Shown here: in pieces, positions 38,961 through 48,720 of the stretch
Numbering within the stretch: the first letter of the stretch is position 1
How the letters are laid out: each line of letters begins with the position of its first letter
Source of the DNA: Allacma fusca
Taxonomy: Eukaryota > Arthropoda > Collembola > Symphypleona > Sminthuridae
Assembly: GCA_947179485.1 (NCBI GenBank)
Contig: OX359246.1
Coordinates: 39,535,632 to 39,599,631, forward strand
DNA: 64,000 nucleotides
Reading direction: 5' to 3'
Translations under genes and position numbers: made by a program
The notes under the pieces: generated by a model
What the model was told of the DNA's origin: nothing
Seen by the model: only the letters and a program-made list of their open reading frames with translations
Databases searched by the model: none

Positions 38961-40178
38961 GGGGTGTGCCACAAATGATGTCATGCAAAATGTGGGTGCA
39001 TGGATATAGCAACGAATGACGCCAATGACATAGTGGATGGATCCCTGCGTTGAGTCCTGACGTCATGCGTTGAAAGTGGAGAAAATAAAGTATACATATT
39101 TCTTAAAATTCCGTGGAGCGCGGAGCGAAGTTTAAATGTCGAATACAAAAACCACTATATTTTATATAGTGTGACGATACTAGGCATGATATTAACGATA
39201 TAACGATACGATATTCTCGTTAATATCGTACATTTTTGACGAACGATATTGAACGATAAATCTCGTTTTTTTCAAATGATATATCGTCACAATATGGTAT
39301 CGCACAAACTAGTGATAATCGCTGAAACTGTATGCTCACAGCCAAAATGCCCTGAATCATAGCACTGGAACCCCTAAAAACTCACTATTACATTATTTCG
39401 TTGCTCGGTAGTTTATTTAAGAACAGCAACAATAATTAGCAAACTGTAAGCCGCCATCAACCCATCTTTTTTATTAATCAAATTTACGATTTTACCAAAT
39501 TTGCAGAGCTGGAAATTTGCATGGCAAATCTGCATTACTCCTGACACATTTAAAAAAAACTTATAAATTGCTGAGAAAATTGTAAACGAGGATACAGTGA
39601 CGGGATGGATTTTTTATATTTAAATGACAACTGTTAATATCAATTGATTTTAGGTATTTTTACCATAATAGTAAATTTTGGTTTCCGATTAATATTTCTT
39701 AAATATACACCAAAAAATGAATTTCGCGTCAATTGTACATATAACAGGTACGTAGGACCACTTTAAGAAATCCACTTGCATTGTTTTTTGCAGTACCCAC
39801 CATGTTTTTACGATATAAAAGTTTATCGTTCATATCGTTCTTCAAAATCCATATCGGGAATTTTTGAATAAACGATAATGATATTAACGAGTTTAAAAAT
39901 GACCGATAATATCATGCCTAGACGATACTCTGGACATGAGAAGGAACTTCAATGTTTCACTCCATGAATTTGAGACTGGTGGATTCCGATTCGGTAAAGA
40001 CCCTTCCTTTCTGAGGGATTTCTTATTATCGCGTTTGCTTTTGAATACAATGAATGTAATCATGACGTCACCCTCAAGGGTGAGTCCATCGTATACGTAA
40101 ATGATGACAAGGAATGACAAAGCAGTGGATGGGTGACAAAAAGACTGAAAAAACATTACATCATTTGTGGCACACCCC
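38961..40178. mobile_element. Harbinger-like MITE nested in the outer hAT
   Basis: The left end begins GGGGTGTGCCACAAATG and the right end carries its reverse complement; the perfect inverted match is 21 bp. A 3-bp TAA flanks both sides (38958-38960 and 40179-40181). G-rich termini with a TWA duplication point to PIF/Harbinger. Without its own nested insertion (39181-39920 plus duplication) the element is about 470 bp and non-coding. Confidence 0.85.
39181..39920. mobile_element. Inner hAT-like MITE with ACGATA repeats
   Basis: The 14-bp perfect termini are TAGGCATGATATTA and its reverse complement. The 8-bp direct duplication GACGATAC lies at 39173-39180 and 39921-39928. Subterminal regions are rich in ACGATA/TATCGT words. 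It is 740 bp with no transposase frame. It sits inside the Harbinger-like MITE and is therefore the youngest of the three insertions. Confidence 0.9.
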
Positions 40179-40442
40179 TAATGGGAACAATTGTTTTTGT
40201 CCCCGTCCCGTCCCGAATATAGTGGGGACAATTTGTTTTGTCCCCGTCCCGTCCCTGATATAATGGGGACAATTTTTTTTGTCCCCGTCCCGTCCCGAAT
40301 ATAATTGGGACAATTTTTTTGTCCCCGTCCCGTCCCGATTACGACATGGGGAAAATTATTTTGTCCCCGGGGACGTCCCGTCCCGGTCCGTCCAGTGTCC
40401 CGACGTCCCGTCCCCGTCCCCGGCAGAAGCTCTGAATTGAGG

Positions 40443-41279
40443 CAAGTGACTCAAACGCTAATGGCACGAACGTTGGTCGGAGAAACACAAAATACAAATA
40501 CAAATATAAATTTCGAACACAAGCGACATACAAAATTTGAGAAAACTGACGAACAAGTTAAAATCATGTAAATTTATATCACGTATTTTCTAGGGATCCT
40601 AATAGTTTGAAAGTAAGATACTAGAGCAACAATCGAAACAATCATTTGTACATGTACTTACTTAAGGCATGGCATTACGTTTCCCGGGAGATTCAGACCA
40701 CAAATGTATGTATAAATAATTTTGGAAGTTCAGCGAAAACTATATGAAAATGGACAGATTTAAGACAATCAATAACGCAAAGGTTATTACGGAGCAGAAC
40801 AGTTTGGAAGGAAAAACAGCAATAACTGATACAGGCATTAATTCTAACGATTATATGGCAATTCAAGTTTGCAGTACGCCTGTCACTCAGTAAAATTTTT
40901 AAGCACAGGCTTGATGGAAGCCCTGCGAAAATAATTTCAAACCAACCCGTAGTCCCAGCGGGTGAAGCTTTATTAGGACGTCCATATGTTCATGAATTTT
41001 TATTACAGGTCTGCATCCGTTGGAAATGGGTTGCTGGATAACCAGAAAGTGTTAAAAACCCGGTCAAACTTTGTTCAACAGCTCGAACCCGCATAATTTA
41101 AGCAAACATTAAGCTGGTGATGCTGATCTCGTATATTGGTGACCTCTTATTGATCTCGTAAATGAATACACCTGGCTCCGTTGTCACAGAAAAGAATTAA
41201 CGCTCAAACGAACAAACACCCCATTCTGTGTTACTAATTTCACTCATACTTAAAAATTATAACCAAATTCCCCAAATTG
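40443..41279. other. Unassigned stretch between transposons
   Basis: No gene is recognised. Some segments (about 40900-41100) have codon-like composition broken by stops, perhaps an old transposon relic of unknown class. Confidence 0.35.
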
Positions 41280-41287
41280 GTTATAGC

Positions 41288-42026
41288 TAGGGATTGTCGA
41301 TTTGAAAATGCCATGGCATATTCGGCATTTTGGGCATACTCAGTTCAAATTTTCGGGTCGATTACCTTTTCCTGACGTTATTGGTCGCTGCTACTACTTC
41401 CATTTGCTACTACTGCACACTACCCCGCTCACATCGTTATAACTAAAAACGATTACTCGACGGTTTTAGCACACAGGTAAATAAATCTGGTCAGTAGAAA
41501 ATTGTAGGAGTTTTAGTATTTAAAACGTCTTACCATTGTTCCTACTGGACAAAACTCACATATTGGAATGCAATAAACTATGCCAACCTCGAAGCACTGG
41601 TCAGAAAATTTGAGAAATGTTATTTACACTGGAGGCGGAGCAAATGCAACAAAATTGCATTCGTCAATAATTCAATATAAAGTGTCTGTATGATGCGAGT
41701 ATCTTTTGAAATATAATACATTTAAATAAAATTGGCATGTACGCCTTTAATAGGTTTTCATTTTAACAGTGAATATTGGCATTTTTGGCTCGATTGTATG
41801 ATTGAGTTTTACCTACCAGAAATGCAGAATATTCCCGGCTGAAAATGCCTGAAATGTCGAATATGCCCAAAATGCCGAATATGCCCTGCCCAAAATGCCC
41901 AAATTCCCAATGCATTTTCCCAATGTGCCAATATACCCAAAAATATGGCGCGTTGGCGGGCGTTTTGGGCATATTCAGCTTGGCAGGGCATATATATGCG
42001 AGGGCATTTTCAATCGACATTCCCTA
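41288..42026. mobile_element. hAT-like MITE with ATGCC-type repeats
   Basis: The left terminus TAGGGATTGTCGATTTG and the inverted right terminus TAGGGAATGTCGATTG match nearly perfectly and continue into AAAATGCC. The 8-bp direct duplication GTTATAGC flanks it (41280-41287 and 42027-42034). Both arms are dense in ATGCCGAATATGCCC-like words, inverted between arms. It is 739 bp with no transposase. The terminus begins with TAGG like the inner element at 39181, but the sequence differs. Confidence 0.9.
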
Positions 42027-42169
42027 GTTATAGCAATATTGAAAATTGTTTAATTGTTTGTTATTGTTGGTCAAGGAAGCCATAAACATTTCAGGAACAA
42101 AGGAACTCAAATAAGTTCATCCATGGCTGCTAGAAACTTGTTAATAATAATAACTGAGTGGGTCCAAGG

Positions 42170-42512
42170 TAGAGCACCTCCCCGTGGGCAGGGGAGGATT
42201 TAGGGGGTGGCCCACCCTGGTCCGGCCAGGGTAAAACAAATGTTAACTAAGGCCCTCAGATTGCAGATATCATATGTAAAACCCACCAATTTATTTCGAG
42301 GGTTAGGGCAAGGGCAATAATTATTTTACTAATCCACCCCTGCCCCGCCTGCCCGTTGGATATCTTAGACCCGTGGCCCATACATTTTTACCCGTACCCG
42401 CCCGTAACCCATCAAGCGTAGTAATTTTTACCCGTACCCGCCCAAAGCCTTTGCGGGCTGCCGAGGCGTTCTTTGAGATGTGAATATTAACCGCCCGAGA
42501 TGCTCTATAGTA
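42170..42512. mobile_element. Possible small hAT-like element with ACCCGTACCCGCCC repeats
   Basis: TAGAGCACCTC on the left faces the inverted TAGAGCATCTC on the right, and near-identical octamers flank them (GTCCAAGG at 42162 and GTCCAAAG at 42513). The right terminus carries five extra bases, so the boundaries are imperfect. The right half has two copies of TTTTTACCCGTACCCGCCC. Non-coding. Confidence 0.4.
42189..42342. mobile_element. Possible mini-element with CAGGGG termini
   Basis: CAGGGGAGGATT at the left and inverted CAGGGGTGGATT at the right bound 154 bp. The termini resemble many hAT MITEs, but the flanking octamers do not match, so it may instead be part of the surrounding element. 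Confidence 0.3.
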
Positions 42513-42520
42513 GTCCAAAG

Positions 42521-43914
42521 CAACTCGATTGCAAAAATAAAAACGGAAAACTTTCCACTAACAATAAGATAATCCAACAGGATTGAAATGACGGAGTATT
42601 ATTGTTGGGCAATGTTCCAGGTTGCTTAATTAATTGACTGAACGCCTTTAATTGCGGGCGTTTCCGCCACTTGCGTATACGGTTCGGATTCATGATGAAG
42701 GTGCTCAGGCTTGCATATAACATATAAGAAAACGTACGTGCTTTTGGATTTTACAAGAATTAATCCTACAGGGGCATTACTCTAACAAATAATTCATTTA
42801 GGTTCTTTTCTAAGATTTTAATTATTCTAATTCTGCATTCGCTCCTCCTGAAATATTTATTTCAACAGATTTTTCCAATACAATGCAGTGTTACACAGTA
42901 AGTAGAGAGGGTGTTTCATAATACCCTTTTTCTCCTCCCCGCCCCCGAGTCCACAAAAGGGAATACCTCATAGATATATTTGATTCCCCCCATTCGTAGC
43001 GAATTCTTTTCCATATTTTCTAAAATCTGACTCATTGACCTTTCTCAATTTTTCCTGTCGCAGGTATCACGGACGTGAACCAAAGTAAGAAATTTATAAC
43101 GTCACCGAATGTTGTAGTTGTATATTTCAGCACAGAATGGTTTCGCAAAATTGTTTTGAAACTCATTGGTAGTAAATTTTATGGGCTTCCCAGGAAGCTA
43201 TCATACACAACTCTACGTTGAGCATGATGGATATGACCCATATAAGAGCAGAGCGCAAAGTTGGGGAAATTAATCTTCAGGAGCAAAGATGTGGACAGGA
43301 GAGTTTCGGACCTTGCTATCGCGGAAACCAGAGAGCTGCGTTCAGGTCAAGTGAATTATTTAGATAACTTGACGCATGAACTCATGGTATGTCAGCACAG
43401 ACACCGATGAAGTCAAAGCAATTTCTGGTCATCACCAAATCTATCAAACATTTATATTACGTTGATGCTCTCCTATTTGCTACCTTTAGCAACAATTTCT
43501 TCAAAATTTTACCAAAATAGTCACCCTTGTCAATAACTTATTAAAGAAAGCTAGAACGCATACAATTTTCTAGAGTCTATCTAAGTCCTAAACACTAAAT
43601 ACTACAAAACAAACTCAGAACCAATTTAAATCGAAATTTTATCTTGCAATTTAAAGAAACGCAAAAACATTTTAACCGTTTTGCTATTAATATACATAAC
43701 CCTTTCAAAACTTGTTTCGAAATGGTCACTAAATATACTTCAAATATACAAACCCTATGTTTAATTAATATTATCCTACTTGTAACCTCTGAAATGTATC
43801 ACCAAAAATGTCACATCGGATTCCATTAAATTACAATTTTTATTCCACACTTTTAGTACCTTATTGTCCTGATATTAGCCCAATGACCGGAACATATCCC
43901 AAGTAGCACATCAA
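42521..43914. other. Unassigned stretch, one open frame with possible acceptor
   Basis: No recognised gene. After GGGCTTCCCAG near 43193 a frame stays open for about 57 codons to 43364, but no donor or family match supports it. Otherwise A+T-rich. Confidence 0.35.
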
Positions 43915-44329
43915 AACAATAACGCGTAAATATTGTGGAAAATTAAGGGGAAATATTTTACGTTAATTAAAGTGGCGCAAATTTGTCGTAAATATTTCGT
44001 TAGTTTTGCAACGCTAAATTACTGATATTTTACTTTCGCAAAATAAACGAAAAAATATTCACCATTGCCTAACGCTGTGTCGATATAGAGTGCCAAGCAC
44101 CAACCTGCGGCAATATCGTGCACCATTAGACTTAATTTCTCATGGAACTTTTGCTTTGACCGTTTATTGCAACGAAGTTTCGGCATGGTCCCACTCATGA
44201 TGCGAGTAAAGTGTTAATTTCGCAGGCAATCTTGAAGAACTCAGCATCATAGAACGCTTCAAAAAAAGGTAAATAAATTAGATTTACATTGGAATTTAAA
44301 CTGATTTATAAAATATTTACCTCCATTGG

Positions 44330-46267
44330 ATGGATAGGTATAGTTCAAGACAATTAAGGAGGATTGCTGCTCAAGACTATAAAGACTTTTTACACTTATC
44401 TGCAACTGAAATTGAAACGAATAGTTCGCAATTAAAATTCTCTAGCCAAGCCATAAGTTCTACAGAATATTCTTCAGTTGTAACCCCTTCATTCAGTTCA
44501 CTGCAAAATAATGATTTAAAAGTGTGTCCACAATTAGTACATGCAGGAAAAATAACTCCCAAAAATAACTACAAGCTATTTATTGAAAGTTTAAAATCTT
44601 GGTCTGTCAAGGTAAATGTGACTCACAAACAACTTTCAAAATTGTTAAAAAATTTACATTATAATCTGGGTCTCAAGCAGCTTCCTATAGATTCTAGGAC
44701 ATTTTAAAAAACGCCAAGAAAATCTGTTTTGTGCCCAGTTAAACCAGGATTCTACATTCATTTGGGACTGTCAGTTGGGTTATGTAATTCCGCAAAAAAC
44801 ATACCTAACCACGTCAACGAAATCATTTTTGATGCAAGTGTAGATGGGTTACCATTAGCAAAAAGTTCCAATAGCCAGATTTGGCCAATCCAGTGTCGCA
44901 TTACAAATATTCCAAATCATAAACCATTTGTAGTGGGAGTTTATCACGGGTTTACTAAACCAGCTGACAGTAACGAATATTTGAAAGCATTCATTGATGA
45001 ATTGTGTGTCCTGAGTGATGAAGGAATTTTTATCGGAGGAAAAAATTTAAACGTTAAGCTCAGGGCTATAATTGCAGACGCTCCTGCAAGAGCATTTGTA
45101 ACAAATACCGTAGGACACACTGGCTATAGTGCTTGTGGAAAGTGCGATCAAAAAGGTATTTACAAGAACAACCGAGTAGTTTTTGAAAACTGCATCGGAA
45201 ATCTTCGAACTGACCAATCTGTTATAAATAATGGACATCCAGAGTTTTATAGTGGTAACAGTGTGCTTGAAAGAATCAACATTGGTTTCGTCACAGATAT
45301 TCCATATGAATATCTGCACTTGGTACTTTTGGGGGCTACAAAAAATTGCTTAACCTGTGGTCTCACAGCAAGTGCCGCAAAGGTCGACTAAGTAGGCAAC
45401 AACTAATTAAAATCTCTCAGCGCTTAATTAATCAGCGTAAATTTGTTCCAAGTGATTTTAAACGAAAACCCAGACCTCTTTCTGATTTGGCCAGATGGAA
45501 ATGTACTGAACTGAGACTTTTTTTGTTGTACATTGCCCCTGTAATATTACGCAAAATTCTTCCATCGCATTACTTTGATCACTTTTTGTGTTTACATACG
45601 TCAATATTTATATTGTGTAGTGCCGATCTAAGTGAACTGTATCGTCAGTACCGCCAAACATTATTGGAATATTTTGTAGCTGATTTTTAGAATCTTTACG
45701 GATTTGAAAATCTCTTTTATAACATACACGGATTATTACATTTAGTTTCCGATAGTGAAAAATTCGGAACTTTAGATTCGTACAAAGCATTTCCGTACGA
45801 AAACAATCTACAGTTTCTGAAAAACTGGTGCGTGGAAATTCGAAACCATTAGAACAAATTCATAAACGGCTACACGAACAGCAGCAAAACTGCGAAGTTG
45901 TTCCAACCGTGCCCTTAAATCCTTACCCGTATCTTGACAAAAGAAACAAACTTTATTTTCAAAACTTTATATTAAAAGAGAAGTGTCCGGACAATTTTTG
46001 TAAACTACAATCTGGTGAAATTGTTCGTATAAAAGCTTTCTTTTCTAAAAATGGACAAATATTTGGAAAGGGAGATAAATTTGTAGATCCTACTGATTTT
46101 TTAAGAAACCGTGCAACTCAAGTGACATAGGCATAAAAAAAATCTCCTTCAGAAAATTAGAACCAATCAGTCAGTTCCCAGTGCTTGAAATAAAATGCAA
46201 ACAATTTTTAGTACATTATAAGAACGATTTGTTTGTTTCCTTTCCAGTTCTCCATTCCGCAACATAA
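44330..46267 (+). pseudogene. Transposase pseudogene (animal 'transposase domain-containing' family)
   Basis: A DDE-type transposase relic of the family annotated in many animals as transposase domain-containing protein, which I recall as related to Tnp2/En-Spm transposases. Recognisable family blocks: a helical N-terminal segment ending LPIDSRTF, DGLPLAKSSNSQIWPI, PFVVGVYHG, IADAPARAF, GHTGYSACGKC, RLINQRKFVPSDF, LLYIAPVILRK, and YNIHGLLHL followed by YKAFPYENNLQFL. Breaks: an in-frame TAA at 44705-44707 where the family has Leu; a frameshift near 45344 in an A-run; TAG at 45688-45690; a frameshift near 45823 in an A-run; and another near 46115. The frame of the tail ends in TAA at 46265-46267, overlapping the ATG of the next gene by one base. 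ATG 44330 is the likely original start. No function expected. Confidence 0.85.
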
Positions 46268-48176
46268 TGAAATATTGCGTTGTCATTTTTGATGGGCAAA
46301 GTGAGGAAGACGTTGAAGTAGTTCCGGAGTCATGGATTACAAACGAAAATAAGCAGTGTTATTGGCCGGGTCATTTAAGTGCCTCTGGAATTTCGACAGC
46401 TGTCAACCGAGGTCACTCGTATGAGGAAACCTGGGAGATACATGGAATTGCAGAATATTTTGGTCCCTACGGTCTGGTTTCTAATGCTTTAAATATATAA
46501 TAATTCAGTGATTTGAATCCCTTTGATTTTTAACGTCCTGAAATTTAATATAAATATTATGTACTTCAGATAATCCCATTGACGCAAGAAAAAAGGCCAG
46601 ACGAGAGGCTGAACGAAAATCTGATGCGACTACAGACACTGAAGGGCCCCGTAAACGGAAGCTGTCATCTCGGTTCCTGGGTGTTCTTCCTATGAAGTCC
46701 AAACAAGGAAAAACCACCAATTCATGTTCTGCAACTCATCCAAGTTATCCACCAAAATTGCAACCACGGGATAAAGTGGGAACCAGCTTTCTAACTCAAG
46801 CAGTTGTTGTTCAACAATCCGCAAATGTGTCACATCCTGCCTCGCTTCCACCGGCCAACTCAATTATTACAACTACAGGTTTATTTTGCGTATTAAGTTT
46901 GAAGAGTTTCATAAATAGTACCAACGAATGCATTGAAAATCTTTTCATAGGCGACACATTTGAAAAGAGTGTACTTGCAAGCCTAAGCGTGCTGAAGATG
47001 CGAATGAAGAGTATGGAGGAGTCGCATGCTCTAATGTTGGAGCAATTACGAAGCATCAATCAAAATGCAGCTGGTCGACGATCGCTGGAAACCGTTAGCT
47101 TTCCAGTCAAGACGTTGAAAGATCTTGATGAACTGGAAAAACAAATAGCAAGCAATTCTGATGTCTACGAAGAAGTTGTAAGTTCAGTTGTGTAAAGACT
47201 ATCTTTGTGTTTCAAGTTTCACGGGATCAAATTGTTATTGTAGTACAGCACCCTAACACGATGGTATATTGTGACTGTCCGTGCGCCCGTACGCCCGCAA
47301 TCACAATTTCTCTGAATCCGTTTAGCATAATATTACATAACTATGTTTTGTACTTGTGTGTTACAATAGGTTCATGTAGCTATATAATAATTACTATATA
47401 TTTAATTTTAGTTCATGTTTCTACGGGAATTCTTTTGCACTGAATAGACACATTCTTGTTTGTTGTAGGCTAATGCGTTGGACTGTCTTGGTGGAAACAA
47501 TGTACGTCAGGCAGGGTACGTTCAAAGCGTTGCGAAAATTGATGACTGACAATGTTGCCCAATATCTCAACTGGAAGGGTGGAAATAATAAGACACCATT
47601 TGGAACCTATGAGCTTTGTGACATCATTATAAGTACGTTGGTACTTTTTTATCAAGAAATTATCGTGTATTTTATCTACTTCAAATTTTTTTATGATGTT
47701 GCATATATTAACGTATGTTTTAAGACATATTTTACAATCAGTAATGGTAATATTTAATTTACAGATTCGGTTAATTTCTTCTTTGGAAAAAAGAAAGGGT
47801 GCAAAAAATTTATTCAAGATGCAATAAAGGATTGGCTAAAGGCAGCACCCACTCGAATTAAAACGGGGTAATAATAACTTAGGTTTGCATTTATTTCGTT
47901 TCAATTTAACCTAATCTCAGGACATCCAGTAAATCAGTCGCAGTTGTCTACAACCTCAGTCCATTATATATTTTCAAATAATACAAATTCAATGTTGGTT
48001 TTGTAATGCATTAATAGCAAAGTATTCATGATTGTATCTGCCTTATTATTTTTATGCTGATGTTGTATTGATTTAGAACACAACAAAAACTGGTCGCGCC
48101 AGACTCTGATTGTGAGTCCGAAATCCAGCAGATTCCTAACACTGATGAAAAGGAATCAAGCACTGAATCGGATTAG
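46267..48176 (+). pseudogene. DUF4806-family protein gene, broken, within the transposon
   Basis: A second transposon gene with the C-terminal DUF4806 domain; the molecular role of the family is unknown to me. Exons: 46267-46462, 46570-47177, 47469-47632, 47765-47867 and 48077-48176, with GT-AG junctions whose phases agree. The N-terminal module begins MKYCVVIFDGQSEEDVEVVP and has WPGH, then a Lys/Arg-rich stretch (DARKKARREAERK), then a coiled segment (about 46950-47090). DUF4806 runs FPVKTLKDLDELEKQI, ALDCLGGNNVRQA, RKLMTDNVAQYLNWKGG and ends near KKFIQDAIKDWLKAAP. Exon 3 needs a one-base frame change near 47505-47515, so this copy is probably inactive. A 72-nt stretch (about 46879-46950) starts GT, ends AG and is a multiple of three, so it may be an intron or read through. 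Its C-terminal tail is acidic. Confidence 0.8.
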
Positions 48177-48720
48177 TTGCACAAGACAGAGTATTCATTT
48201 TTAATTTGATTCGATTTGAGAACAACATTGTTAGATTTTACAACCTGTCATTACAGCTGAATAGTAGTTGCATACATCACTCATTTTTCATTTACAATTA
48301 TGTATTTATTTATGCATGTATCTATGTATTTATGTCAAGTGTTATTTTCATGTGATGGAATAAATGCAGAATATATAATCTTTTAAATTTTCTAAGAATT
48401 TAGCTTTTCAAAAATTAAAATTATTGCCATTTGTAATCCTCAATACTTCACACATAACTAGAAAGCTACAATAGGTCTAATTAACCAAAAATTCCCGTAC
48501 AATTTGCGTTAAAGTTTTTACGTGAAGTTGTCGCAAATTTATTAACGTTATTTTGCCCGGACATCGATACCGAATTTTATACTAGAAACTAACCTTTTAT
48601 TTACCATTGATTCACGTCAAATTTACGAGAGTACGCTCATTTAAATCACGCAAATAATACGAAAAATTAATAGCCATTAAAACCTAAAATCAGACCCAAC
48701 CACGCTAATAATTGACCATT

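Larger units (their letters stand above)
38343..40434. mobile_element. Outer hAT-like non-autonomous element with CCCGTCCC repeats
   Basis: Termini CAGAGCTTCT (left) and its reverse complement (right); the inverted match extends to 19 bp with three mismatches. The 8-bp direct duplication AATTGAGG flanks both ends, and this with a CAG-type terminus is diagnostic of the hAT superfamily. Both arms are packed with CCCGTCCC/GGGGAC repeats (about 38370-38600 and 40195-40430), the likely transposase-binding subterminal repeats. No transposase is encoded. Removing the nested insertion at 38961-40178 with its duplicated TAA leaves an element of about 871 bp. Confidence 0.9.
43915..48720 (+). mobile_element. 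Degenerate two-gene DNA transposon (transposase + DUF4806)
   Basis: A block with two tandem broken genes is bracketed by regions rich in RCGYAAAT words. On the left (about 43920-44060) these include GCGTAAATATT and GCGCAAATTTG; on the right (about 48500-48680) GTCGCAAATTTATTAACG and CACGCAAATAATACG, largely in opposite orientation. This looks like subterminal transposase-binding repeats. I could not define exact termini or a target duplication, so the limits are approximate. The element is a dead copy: both genes carry stops or frameshifts. Confidence 0.7.

Noticed and set aside
40305..40571. Pro/Arg-rich open frame
   Set aside because: Also a translation of the CCCGTCCC arm of the transposon.
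43193..43364. 57-codon frame after a possible acceptor
   Set aside because: No donor, no start and no recognised domain; A+T-rich context gives such frames by chance.
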